A stretch of 64,000 nt of DNA. Origin: Ornithinibacillus sp047228935. Lineage in GTDB: Bacteria > Bacillota > Bacilli > Bacillales > Amphibacillaceae. A model generated the notes under the pieces. It searched no databases, was not told where the DNA came from, and worked only from the letters and a program-made list of their open reading frames with translations. Positions 8,582-17,070 of this stretch are shown one piece after another (position 1 is the stretch's first letter; the number at the start of each line of letters is the position of its first letter). The stretch is taken from assembly GCF_047228935.1 (NCBI RefSeq), contig NZ_JBFEGG010000003.1, forward strand, positions 490,138-554,137, in the 5' to 3' direction. The position numbers and the translations under genes are program-made.

Positions 8582-9400
8582 TTGCTATTTATATTTTGTA
8601 TACTTATTGGGATATTAACTGCTTTTGTTGGTAGCTTAGTTGGGCTTGGTGGAGGTGTGATATTAATACCAATCCTTATTCTATTCTATCAATTTGTACC
8701 AGGATTTGAATGGGCCACACCACAAGCAATTGTCGGCATATCATTAATAACGATGATTTTTACTTCGTTAGCATCGACCTTAACTTATCTCAAGAAAGGT
8801 AGAGTGGATTATAAGACTGGGTTACTCTTTCTAATTGGAAGTATACCGGGGAGTGTATTTGGTTCTTGGTTAAATCAATTTATGGAGACAGATGCTTTTT
8901 TACTTTATTTTGGAATCTTAATTATTGGAATCTCCATTTTATTTTTCCTAAAACAACGGCCAGATAATAATAGGCAATTAGATGGGGAAAATCTTAGAAC
9001 ATTTCACATTGATGGAGAGATTTATCAATATTCCTTTTCTACTTGGTTTGCATGTTCCCTATCCATTATTGTAGGAACATTGTCCGGACTATTTGGAATC
9101 GGTGGTGGCTCTATAATGGTGCCAGCCATGATTTTACTATTTGGATTTCCAGTACATATCGCAACTGCAACATCGATGTTTATGATCTTTTTTGTTAGTA
9201 TTATCGGAGCATCAACTCATATCGCACTTGGGCACATTGAATGGGAGTATGTTCTATTCTTTATACCTGGAGCCTGGATTGGTGGAAAGCTTGGTGCAAA
9301 AACAAGTCAGTTATTGAAAAGTAATACATTAGAGTGGATATTAAGAATAACGTTAGTGCTTATCGGATTACGAATGATTATAAATGGGTTAACAAGTTAA
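8582..9400 (+). CDS. yunE: TauE/SafE-family (TSUP) membrane permease, YunE-like
   Basis: Polytopic inner-membrane protein of 272 residues with about eight hydrophobic helices. It shows the internal duplication of the TSUP family: GSLVGLGGGVILIP near residue 17 and GLFGIGGGSIMVP near residue 168. Family members move sulfite, sulfonates or other organosulfur anions; the substrate here is unknown. The start is TTG 8582 with AGAGGG about 8 bases before. It lies directly after suf, as in B. subtilis, and 12 bases before yunD. An upstream palindrome may control it. Confidence 0.85.
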   Translation: MLFIFCILIGILTAFVGSLVGLGGGVILIPILILFYQFVPGFEWATPQAIVGISLITMIFTSLASTLTYLKKGRVDYKTGLLFLIGSIPGSVFGSWLNQFMETDAFLLYFGILIIGISILFFLKQRPDNNRQLDGENLRTFHIDGEIYQYSFSTWFACSLSIIVGTLSGLFGIGGGSIMVPAMILLFGFPVHIATATSMFMIFFVSIIGASTHIALGHIEWEYVLFFIPGAWIGGKLGAKTSQLLKSNTLEWILRITLVLIGLRMIINGLTS

Positions 9401-9412
9401 GGAGTTTTATAA

Positions 9413-10810
9413 GTGCAAGAAAAAATATATTTCTATTATACAAATGACTTACATAGTAATTTTGAACAGTGGCCAAAGGTAGCTACATTTATGAAAGAAG
9501 CAAGACGAAAGCGCGAAAATGCAAATGAATCCTACTGGTTGGTTGATATTGGAGATCATGTAGACCGCGTGCACCCGATTTCTGAAGCATTAAAGGGAAA
9601 GGGAAATGTTTCGTTATTAAATGAGCTTGGCTATGACTTGGTAACGATAGGGAATAATGAAGGGATTACTTTCTCACATGATGATCTGTTTCAACTTTAT
9701 GACGAGGCAGATTTTCAAGTGGTTTGCGCAAATTTACAGAGCCTTTATAATCAATTGCCTAAATGGCTATATCCATCGGTTGAAATCAAAACAATTCATG
9801 GGGTGAGAATAGGCGTAATAGGTCTTACTGCACCGTTCAATGATTATTATGAGTTGTTAGGTTGGCATGTAGCTGACCAGTATGAAGTATTAAAGAATGT
9901 AATGCAAGAGCTTAATGATAAAACGGATGTCGTTGTATTGTTGTCTCACTTAGGTATTAGTGAGGACCAGGAAATAGCTAGAAGGTTTCCTGATATTGAT
10001 GCCATTATAGGTGGCCATACTCATCATCTATTACGTACGGGTGAAGAGGTAAATCAAGCCATCCTTACTGCTGCAGGAAAGCATTGTTATTATGTTGGCG
10101 AGGTTATTTTAACATGGGACCATGAACAACATAAATTAATTCATAAAGAAGCCTATACTACCGATATATCGGGTTTTCCTAATGATATAGAAACGAAAAT
10201 AAGGTTAGAGAGTTTACAGGCAGAAGCAGACATTATTTTAAATGAAAAAGTAATAACACTAGCTGAATCCATTGAAATAAATTGGTATAAACACTCCCTA
10301 TTAATGCAACTTTTGACAGATAAAATCAAACAGGTTACTGATGCAGATTGTGCGATGTTTAATACAGGATTATTATTAGAGGGTTTTCCAAAAGGTGAAA
10401 TTACTAAAGCTGACATTCACCGAGTTTGCCCACATCCAATTAATCCTTGTATTGTTGAACTTACTGGTGCCGAACTAATTGAAGTTGTTCGAGCTACGTT
10501 GACAAAAGAGTTTATGGAATTTCCATTAAAGGGTTTTGGTTTCAGAGGAAAAGTACTAGGGAGAATGGTGTTTTCTGGGGTGGAAATTGAAACAGGCGTG
10601 CATCAAAATGGGCAAGAATATGTAGTGAAGGTACTTATGAATCATGAACCTGTAGATATTCAACGTGTTTATCGTGTTGTAACAGCTGACTCATTTACCT
10701 TTGGTAGATTATTACCAGAAGTTGCAAAATCTGAGAAAAAGTCATATATTTTACCAGAATTTATCCGTGATTTCTTAGCTGATACGTTGAAGGAACACTT
10801 TGGAGCGTAA
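9413..10810 (+). CDS. yunD: YunD-like 5'-nucleotidase/2',3'-cyclic phosphodiesterase family protein
   Basis: Calcineurin-like metallophosphoesterase followed by a 5'-nucleotidase C-terminal domain, 465 residues. Metal-binding blocks visible are NDLHSN (Asp12, His14), DIGDHVD (Asp45, Asp48), GNNEG (80-84), LSHLG and GGHTHH (200-205). The usual GNHE/D block reads GNNE, so the histidine is replaced by Asn. There is no signal peptide, so it is probably cytosolic, unlike secreted UshA-type enzymes. Start GTG 9413 has AAGGAG 8 bases before it. It probably shares a transcript with yunE. Exact nucleotide substrate unknown. Confidence 0.85.
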   Translation: MQEKIYFYYTNDLHSNFEQWPKVATFMKEARRKRENANESYWLVDIGDHVDRVHPISEALKGKGNVSLLNELGYDLVTIGNNEGITFSHDDLFQLYDEADFQVVCANLQSLYNQLPKWLYPSVEIKTIHGVRIGVIGLTAPFNDYYELLGWHVADQYEVLKNVMQELNDKTDVVVLLSHLGISEDQEIARRFPDIDAIIGGHTHHLLRTGEEVNQAILTAAGKHCYYVGEVILTWDHEQHKLIHKEAYTTDISGFPNDIETKIRLESLQAEADIILNEKVITLAESIEINWYKHSLLMQLLTDKIKQVTDADCAMFNTGLLLEGFPKGEITKADIHRVCPHPINPCIVELTGAELIEVVRATLTKEFMEFPLKGFGFRGKVLGRMVFSGVEIETGVHQNGQEYVVKVLMNHEPVDIQRVYRVVTADSFTFGRLLPEVAKSEKKSYILPEFIRDFLADTLKEHFGA

Positions 10811-10881
10811 TCAATTTTCGTGACATATGACCTTCCTTTTGCATAGTGTATAGTAGCACTCAAAAGGAGGCAACATTGTTT

Positions 10882-11187
10882 ATGATTACGATAAATCCTC
10901 TCGAAGTAAATGGTATTATGTTCACTGCCATTAAAGTTGAACTTCCCAAAACGAACCTTTTAATGATTACAAATGAAATTGGTTATATCATGTGTGGGGC
11001 ATTAGATGTAGATTTATTAAGTGAAAAATTAAAGGAACGTCAAATAATTGCTGCAAGAGCAGTAGGCGTAAGAACAATTGAAGATTTACTAGAGGCTCCT
11101 CTTGAAAAAGTAACGCAAGCTTCCAAAGAACAATATGGATGGGAAGTTGGAATGATTGGAAAAGAAGCTCTGAAGCGAATTTCGTAA
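10882..11187 (+). CDS. yunC: YunC family protein (DUF1805)
   Basis: 101-residue protein of unknown function, conserved in Bacillaceae beside yunB and yunD. Typical family segments are LPKTN near residue 23, GYIMCGALDV and ARAVGVRTI. I chose ATG 10882 because the homologous B. subtilis protein aligns from that methionine; AAAGGAGG ends 11 bases before it. An in-frame TTG at 10876 is closer to that site and cannot be excluded. Followed by a terminator. Confidence 0.85.
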   Translation: MITINPLEVNGIMFTAIKVELPKTNLLMITNEIGYIMCGALDVDLLSEKLKERQIIAARAVGVRTIEDLLEAPLEKVTQASKEQYGWEVGMIGKEALKRIS

Positions 11188-11190
11188 AGT

Positions 11191-11220
11191 AAAATGTCTC
11201 CATCGTGAGGCATTTTTATT
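11191..11220 (+). terminator. Terminator after yunC
   Basis: AAAATGTCTC/GAGGCATTTT stem of 10 pairs with one G-U pair, 6-base loop, T-rich tail. Confidence 0.75.
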
Positions 11221-11323
11221 TAGAATTCTTTCAGGTAGCTTTTTAAAAATAGATTTGATAGTATTATTATATAAAATTGTCGAATAATGCCGTTTTTTAC
11301 AAAGGCTGGTTAGGAGTACTTCA

Positions 11324-12406
11324 ATGAGATTAGTCGCTACAGCAACCATTCAACCAGGAGATATACTAGGGCAAACTATACATCGTGATAATGGTACCAT
11401 TTTACTCCATAACGGTGTGCCTCTTACAAAAAGGCTAATAGAACGTTTAGAAGAGCAAGGAATTACATATGTTTATATTGAAGATGAAGAGACTAAGGAT
11501 ATAGATATCGAGCCAGCTATATCGGAACGTTTAAGGCAGGATGCTACGTCATCTATGAAGAAACTGTTTGGAAATATTCAACAAAGTAAATTGAAAGCGA
11601 ATACTTCTGTAATAGCTGACGAGACACGGAATCTAAGCGATATTATTTCTAGAATTATGGGAGAAATTGATAGTCATGAGGAATCTATTTCTCTATTAAC
11701 GGATATTTATTTAACAGATGACTATATTTTCCAGCATTCATTAAATGTAGCCATTTATTCTTTAGCAATAGGGGCACAATTGAAATTGAATGCAAAAGAA
11801 TTATCAGAGCTAGGTAAAGGTGCTATTCTACATGATATTGGAAAGCTTTTTATTGATCCAGATATTGTACAAAAACCAGATCAATTGACCGATGAAGAAT
11901 ATGAAATGATGAAAACACACACTACACTAGGATATGATTACCTACGCAAAAATCGCCATTATTCTTCTGTAATTGCTCATTGTGCATTTCAACATCATGA
12001 GCGTATTAATGGGACAGGGTACCCAAGAGGATTAAAGGGAAGTGAGATACATCTATTTGCTCAAATTATAGGTGCTGCTGATGTATTTGATGCGGTTACG
12101 AGTAATCGAGTATATCGTAAGGCAATGCTTCCTCATGAAGGACTTGAGCTCCTATATAGTAGTGCCGTTAACCAATTTGATATCCGTATTATCGAAGCAT
12201 TTAAAAATAGTGTCGCTGTTTATCCTAATGGAATCTCGGTAGAGTTGAATGATAACCGACAAGGTGTTGTGTTGAAACAGAATAAGCACATTTGTGATCG
12301 TCCAGTGGTTCGTATATTGAAAGAAAGAGGGCAAAAAGTGGAACCATATACGATTGATCTTTCCAAACAACTGAATGTAATTATTACAAAATGTAATTTA
12401 GTCTAA
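11324..12406 (+). CDS. HD-GYP domain protein, probable cyclic-di-GMP phosphodiesterase
   Basis: 360 residues. The N-terminal ~100 residues form a small beta-rich region often seen ahead of HD-GYP domains (HNGVPLTKRL block). The HD-GYP domain has the metal-binding LHDIGK (His170-Asp171), HHERINGTGYP with the GYP triplet at 232-234, and the downstream ADVFDA block. HD-GYP proteins linearise cyclic-di-GMP to pGpG or GMP. There is no membrane helix. ATG 11324 has TAGGAG about 8 bases before. It lies between yunC and yunB and probably has its own promoter. The signal controlling it is not visible. Confidence 0.88.
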   Translation: MRLVATATIQPGDILGQTIHRDNGTILLHNGVPLTKRLIERLEEQGITYVYIEDEETKDIDIEPAISERLRQDATSSMKKLFGNIQQSKLKANTSVIADETRNLSDIISRIMGEIDSHEESISLLTDIYLTDDYIFQHSLNVAIYSLAIGAQLKLNAKELSELGKGAILHDIGKLFIDPDIVQKPDQLTDEEYEMMKTHTTLGYDYLRKNRHYSSVIAHCAFQHHERINGTGYPRGLKGSEIHLFAQIIGAADVFDAVTSNRVYRKAMLPHEGLELLYSSAVNQFDIRIIEAFKNSVAVYPNGISVELNDNRQGVVLKQNKHICDRPVVRILKERGQKVEPYTIDLSKQLNVIITKCNLV

Positions 12407-12462
12407 TTTTTAGTCCTACCCTTCTTGGAACAAGCATAGATTGTACTGAGGAGGGGTTTTCT

Positions 12463-13242
12463 ATGAGAAGGCATCGAATGGGATTTAAAGGAGCAAGAAC
12501 TGCACCTCCATCGAGATATATTTTAATGATTTCATTTATTTTAGTGATTGTTATTACTTATTTTAGTTTAGAGTTTATTGATGAAGAAATTACCCCGACA
12601 ATAGAAGAAATTGCCGAGACAAAAACAAGAGAGTTTGCTACAAGGGGTATCAATTCTGCTGTCAAGTTTGCAGAAGAATATACTTATGACGATATCGCCC
12701 TAACGGAAAAAACGGAAGCAGGTTATATCTCGATAGTCGGTTGGGATAACTCTGTTGTAAACAAGATTAATCGGGCAGCAACTGATCGAGTGGAGGAATT
12801 TTTTCATAGTATGAATCGTGGAACACCGCCACAGTACAGTGATCCACTTGGAGAACCAGAGGTATACGGAGATACTGTTGAGGAATTAGTTTATCGTGAT
12901 CCAACGGTGATTGAAATTCCATTAGGGCAAGCAACTGGAAACTCCATACTAGCAAATCTAGGACCTAAAATACCGGTAAATCTAGAATTAGTAGGTAGTG
13001 TAGAAACAGAATTGGTAGATGAAACAGAGCAGTACGGGATTAATAGTGTCTTAGTCTCACTATATGTAAAAGTAGAAGCTGATGTTCAAATTGTCATCCC
13101 ATTTACGACTGACGTTACGCATGTCAGTACTAAAATATTGATCGATAAAGTTCTCGTAATGGGAGAAGTACCAGATTTTTATGGTGGCACAGGTGCTGAT
13201 CCAAATATTGCAGTTCCGAAAGATGACTTGCAAGAAGAGTAA
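12463..13242 (+). CDS. yunB: Sporulation protein YunB
   Basis: 259-residue protein with one N-terminal membrane helix (about residues 20-40) and a long outside domain. YunB of B. subtilis is made in the mother cell under sigma-E and contributes to spore formation. GAGGAGGGG precedes ATG 12463. The C-terminus is hydrophilic. It follows the HD-GYP gene by 56 bases. No terminator is evident before the lysine riboswitch region. Assignment rests on overall resemblance and the yunC-yunB neighbourhood. Confidence 0.85.
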   Translation: MRRHRMGFKGARTAPPSRYILMISFILVIVITYFSLEFIDEEITPTIEEIAETKTREFATRGINSAVKFAEEYTYDDIALTEKTEAGYISIVGWDNSVVNKINRAATDRVEEFFHSMNRGTPPQYSDPLGEPEVYGDTVEELVYRDPTVIEIPLGQATGNSILANLGPKIPVNLELVGSVETELVDETEQYGINSVLVSLYVKVEADVQIVIPFTTDVTHVSTKILIDKVLVMGEVPDFYGGTGADPNIAVPKDDLQEE

Positions 13243-13287
13243 AAACATAGTATAGTATATTCATAATTTAATATATAACCTTATCAG

Positions 13288-13480
13288 ATCGGTGAGGTAG
13301 AGGTGCGAACAAGATGAGTAATCAATAGGAGGATGACAACTATGATTATTGATGAAAGGCTTGTTTGCCGAAGCATAATAAGGGTCAAACTTATTACTTG
13401 CTGGGGTGTCTTTGAATAAAAGGCAAACTGTCATGCTGGAAGTGGGCATGGAGGACTACAGATCGAGATGGAGGATAACG
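13288..13480 (+). promoter_or_regulatory. Lysine riboswitch (L-box) aptamer
   Basis: The leader contains the hallmark blocks of the L-box in order: AGAGGTGCGAACAAGATGAGTA, then GAAAGGCTTG and GCCGAAGC, GCTGGGGTGTC, TGTCATGCTGG, and GGACTACAGATCGAGATGGAG. The ends of the domain are approximate. A terminator hairpin follows at 13490, so lysine binding should stop transcription before the transporter gene. Confidence 0.92.
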
Positions 13481-13489
13481 TATATGCAG

Positions 13490-13526
13490 AAGCAATGATA
13501 GGTTATTTTCTATCGTTGCTTTTTTG
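13490..13526 (+). terminator. Riboswitch expression-platform terminator
   Basis: AAGCAATGATAG/CTATCGTTGCTT stem with one G-U pair followed by T6, between the aptamer and the transporter ATG. Confidence 0.88.
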
Positions 13527-13601
13527 TGTGGAAAAATCTTTTCTGTTACGTATCTCCATGGTCTTACAGCATAAACTATAAATAACATGGAGGTAGAAAC
13601 A

Positions 13602-15137
13602 ATGGAAGGAACAATTTATTCTCTTATTCCCGCAATTCTAATGCTTGTTTTAGTCTTATTAACAAGAAGAGTACTCCTATCTTTAGGAGTAGGGATTGTT
13701 TTAGGGGCTTTATTTATTCATGATTTTAATGTATGGAACAGTTTAATGGAAATATGGAATACATTTTATGGTATTTTCATTTCGGATGGGGCACTTAATA
13801 CTGGGGATCTCCAATTGATTGGATTCCTATTGCTATTAGGCATTATGACCGCATTTCTTCAGGCTTCTGGGGGTAGTAAAGCATTCGGAGACTGGATGAT
13901 AAAAAAAATCACGACACGTAGAAGGGCACAGCTAATGGCTCCTATATTAGGAATTATTATTTTTATTGATGATTACTTCAATGCCTTAGCTGTTGGTCAA
14001 ATTGCAAGACCTTTAACAGACAGACATCGAATCTCTCGGGCTAAACTAGCTTATTATATTGATTCAACTTCTGCACCTGTAACAGTAATATCTCCAATAT
14101 CAAGTTGGGGAGCTTACTTGATTGGATTAGTCGGTGGTTTAGTTGCAATGACAGGATTACAACCATTAGAAGCATTTGTAAAAATGATACCATACAATCT
14201 ATATGCTCTTGGAGCAATGTTACTAGTCTTCCTGACTGCATTTCTTAATCTTAATATTGGACCAATGAAAAAACACGAGAGTTTAGCTACTTCAACAGGT
14301 GAAGTTATCCCTAAGGGTACAACGGTTCCAGGAGACTTAACTAATTCATTTGAACCAAGTTCAAAGGGAAGAGTTTATCACCTTATAGTTCCTATTATAG
14401 TATTAATAGGAACAACTATTAGCTCTATGTTCATTACTGGTGCAAAAGCAAGTGGAGATACGGTTTCTTTATTATCTATTTTTGAGAATACAAATGTAAA
14501 CTTTTCCCTGTTTATTGGTGGTATTACAGCAGTGGTAGTCGCTTTAATTTTATACCTAATACAACGTAACCCAGAAGCAAAAAATGGTTTAGTATTTATC
14601 GAAGGTATTAAAGCAATGCTTCCTGCCATATATATTTTATTACTTGCCTGGATGATTGGGACGATTATCTCTACTTTACAAACAGGTGAATATTTAGCTG
14701 GGGTTGTTGAAAATGTAAATATTAGTTCTAGTATATTACCAGTTATTTTCTTTGTACTTTCTGGTTTTATGGCACTAGCGACTGGAACTTCCTGGGGAAC
14801 GTTCGGAATTATGTTACCAATTGCAGCTGAAGTAATGGCGATTGCAGATCCGTCATTAATTATTCCTTCACTTGCTGCAGTACTAGCAGGTGCTGTATTT
14901 GGAGATCATGTATCACCAATCTCTGATACAACCGTTCTATCTTCTACTGGAGCAGGAGCTAATCATATTGATCACGTTATAACACAACTTCCTTATGCAC
15001 TAATTGTTGCGCTTTCTTCTGTTATTGGGTACCTAATTATTGGATTAACTAGTAACGCTTTATTAGGTCTATTAGCAACAGTTATCATCATTATTATAGT
15101 GGCATTACTATTACACATGCTAAACAAAAATCAATAA
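13602..15137 (+). CDS. lysW: NhaC-family antiporter under lysine riboswitch control, probable lysine transporter
   Basis: 511-residue polytopic membrane protein of the NhaC Na+/H+ antiporter superfamily with about 12 hydrophobic helices. Family segments include IIFIDDYFNALAVG, STSAPVTVISPISSWG and GDHVSPISDTTVLSSTG. The lysine riboswitch directly upstream implies lysine as the substrate; NhaC-like genes under L-box control have been named lysW. I chose ATG 13602 because TGGAGG ends 8 bases before it, whereas ATG 13587 overlaps that site. A long hairpin follows. The transport direction (import coupled to Na+ or H+) is inferred. Confidence 0.85.
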   Translation: MEGTIYSLIPAILMLVLVLLTRRVLLSLGVGIVLGALFIHDFNVWNSLMEIWNTFYGIFISDGALNTGDLQLIGFLLLLGIMTAFLQASGGSKAFGDWMIKKITTRRRAQLMAPILGIIIFIDDYFNALAVGQIARPLTDRHRISRAKLAYYIDSTSAPVTVISPISSWGAYLIGLVGGLVAMTGLQPLEAFVKMIPYNLYALGAMLLVFLTAFLNLNIGPMKKHESLATSTGEVIPKGTTVPGDLTNSFEPSSKGRVYHLIVPIIVLIGTTISSMFITGAKASGDTVSLLSIFENTNVNFSLFIGGITAVVVALILYLIQRNPEAKNGLVFIEGIKAMLPAIYILLLAWMIGTIISTLQTGEYLAGVVENVNISSSILPVIFFVLSGFMALATGTSWGTFGIMLPIAAEVMAIADPSLIIPSLAAVLAGAVFGDHVSPISDTTVLSSTGAGANHIDHVITQLPYALIVALSSVIGYLIIGLTSNALLGLLATVIIIIIVALLLHMLNKNQ

Positions 15138-15149
15138 AAATATTTTGTT

Positions 15150-15208
15150 AGGGTCAAACCGAAAGTATCACATTTCGTTGTGTTTACTGGGGTTTGACCC
15201 TATATTTT
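15150..15208 (+). terminator. Terminator after the lysine-responsive transporter
   Basis: AGGGTCAAACC pairs with GGTTTGACCCT around a 30-base loop that can itself fold; a T-rich stretch follows. Confidence 0.7.
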
Positions 15209-15236
15209 TTATTGAATGAAAATTATAAAAAATACT

Positions 15237-15265
15237 TTGACATAAGAAAAAAGTACCGTTATAAT
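15237..15265 (+). promoter_or_regulatory. Sigma-A promoter of the NSS symporter operon
   Basis: Consensus TTGACA (15237-15242), 17-base spacer, consensus TATAAT (15260-15265). Transcription should start near 15272, giving a leader of about 120 bases. Confidence 0.85.
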
Positions 15266-15278
15266 ACAGACAAGTTCA

Positions 15279-15343
15279 GTAATTTCTGAAAAATATAATA
15301 TAATTTAATTTTAAAGAAATTACCGAAAATGGGTATTTATACC
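15279..15343 (+). other. Structured 5' leader of the NSS symporter gene
   Basis: GTAATTTCT (15279-15287) is perfectly complementary to AGAAATTAC (15315-15323), and a smaller GGTA/TACC hairpin follows at 15332-15343. It matches no riboswitch class I know and has no T-box core. Confidence 0.4.
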
Positions 15344-15392
15344 AAACTTATTACTTAGTGTAATGGGAAAAACTTTATGAGGAGGTCTTTTC

Positions 15393-16922
15393 ATGGAAAC
15401 ACGTTCTCAATGGGGGACAAGAGCAGGGTTTATATTGGCTGCAGTGGGATCTGCTGTTGGGCTAGGAAATATCTGGCGTTTCCCTGCTGTAGCCTATGAA
15501 AATGGTGGAGGAGCATTCTTAATTCCTTACTTATTCGCTCTTTTAACTGCAGGGATTCCAATTTTGATCATGGAATTTACAATTGGTCATAAGTACAAAG
15601 GTTCTGCTCCATTATCTTTTAGAAGGATGAATAAGAAGGCAGAAGGTATTGGCTGGTGGGCTGTATTAGTTGCATTCGTTATTTCTACATACTATTCAGT
15701 TATTATTGCCTGGGCAATGTCTTATTCGGTTTTTTCGTTTAATTTAAATTGGGGAGAAGATACAGAAGCATTTTTATTCGGTGACTATCTACAAACATCA
15801 GCAGCGGGTGAGGTCGGTAGTTTTGTACCAGGAGTATTAATTCCACTTATACTAGTATGGGTAGTTGTATTAGGAATCTTATTTAAAGGTATTAAAAAAG
15901 GTATTGAAATTGCAAACCGAATTTTTATTCCAGCATTGGTTGTTATTTTTCTAATTATAGTTATTCGTGCAATTACACTACCTGGAGCAATTGATGGGTT
16001 ACAAGCTTTCTTTACACCGGACTTTGGAAGTATTTTAAATCCAGATGTATGGGTAGCTGCTTATGGGCAAATTTTCTTTAGTTTATCAATCGCATTTGCG
16101 ATTATGATTACGTATTCAAGCTACTTACCGAAAAAATCAGATATAACGAATAATGCGTTCATTACTGGGTTTGGTAACTCAAGTTTTGAAATTTTAGCAG
16201 GTATTGGAGTATTTGGAGTTCTAGGTTACATGGCAGGTCAATTAGGTGTACCTGTTAGTGAAGTTGTATCAGATGGGGTCGGATTAGCATTTGTCGTATT
16301 CCCGCAAATTATTAATGAATTTCCTGTACTAAATGAATTGTTTGGATTCTTATTCTTTGCATCCTTAGTATTAGCGGGTTTAACTTCATTAATGTCCATT
16401 ACAGAGACATATGTAGCTGGTTTAATGGATAAATTTAAAATTTCTCGTGGTAAGGCAGTAGCATTTGGTGGAGGTTTGGCAGCATTAATTTCACTTTTAT
16501 TTGCTACACAAGGAGGATTAAATTTCCTAGACGTTGCTGACTACTTTATAAATCAGTTTGGTGTAGCATTAATTGGATTAGTTGAAGTTATTCTTATTGC
16601 ATGGGTTTTAAGACAATTACAAGATCTTAAGGGTCATGCCAATGAGATTTCTGATATTAAATTAGGAGCTTGGTGGACAATTAGCTTGTCAATTATAACG
16701 CCAATCGTTTTAGGCTATATGATGTATGGTTTATTGGTACAAAACATATTTAAGCAATTTGAAACGGATTCTGGTAACTATGGAAACTACGCTGATTCGT
16801 TTATCCTTTGGAGTGGCTGGGCAGTAGCCATTGGTGCCTTAGTAATCGGTATAATTCTAGCAACGACAAAATGGAAAAAGTCCTCAGTAGAAGAAGAATC
16901 TCTCAAGAAGGAGGCGCAATAA
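15393..16922 (+). CDS. metP: Sodium:neurotransmitter symporter family amino acid transporter (MetP-like)
   Basis: 509-residue membrane protein of the NSS/SNF family with about 12 helices. The family signature GSAVGLGNIWRFP is at residues about 19-31, where Na+ and substrate bind. Bacterial members import neutral amino acids such as methionine, alanine or tryptophan. The 33-residue downstream partner points to the two-component methionine/alanine type (MetP-MetS of Corynebacterium). GAGGAGG precedes ATG 15393. It has its own consensus promoter and a structured leader. The substrate is inferred from the partner protein only. Confidence 0.85.
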   Translation: METRSQWGTRAGFILAAVGSAVGLGNIWRFPAVAYENGGGAFLIPYLFALLTAGIPILIMEFTIGHKYKGSAPLSFRRMNKKAEGIGWWAVLVAFVISTYYSVIIAWAMSYSVFSFNLNWGEDTEAFLFGDYLQTSAAGEVGSFVPGVLIPLILVWVVVLGILFKGIKKGIEIANRIFIPALVVIFLIIVIRAITLPGAIDGLQAFFTPDFGSILNPDVWVAAYGQIFFSLSIAFAIMITYSSYLPKKSDITNNAFITGFGNSSFEILAGIGVFGVLGYMAGQLGVPVSEVVSDGVGLAFVVFPQIINEFPVLNELFGFLFFASLVLAGLTSLMSITETYVAGLMDKFKISRGKAVAFGGGLAALISLLFATQGGLNFLDVADYFINQFGVALIGLVEVILIAWVLRQLQDLKGHANEISDIKLGAWWTISLSIITPIVLGYMMYGLLVQNIFKQFETDSGNYGNYADSFILWSGWAVAIGALVIGIILATTKWKKSSVEEESLKKEAQ

Positions 16923-16923
16923 G

Positions 16924-17025
16924 ATGAGTTGGATTATTTTTATGATACTATCTATTGTGATTGTTTGGGGAGGTTTAGCAGCAAGTATTTGGTGGGCTGT
17001 GAAAAAAGCAAAAGAAGCAAATTAA
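16924..17025 (+). CDS. metS: Small subunit of the NSS amino acid importer (MetS-like), 33 residues
   Basis: ATG 16924 lies one base after the stop of the symporter gene, with AAGGAGG inside that gene. The product is one hydrophobic helix (about residues 3-27) ending in a lysine-rich KKAKEAN tail. This size, topology and position match the small subunit of methionine/alanine NSS importers, which is needed for transport in Corynebacterium. A terminator follows six bases after the stop. Confidence 0.85.
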   Translation: MSWIIFMILSIVIVWGGLAASIWWAVKKAKEAN

Positions 17026-17030
17026 ACATG

Positions 17031-17063
17031 AAACTGTCCTAGAAAATTCTAGGACAGTTTTTT
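17031..17063 (+). terminator. Terminator after metP-metS
   Basis: AAACTGTCCTAGA/TCTAGGACAGTTT stem, short loop, T-run; convergent with lytH. Confidence 0.88.
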
Positions 17064-17070
17064 ACTTGCA

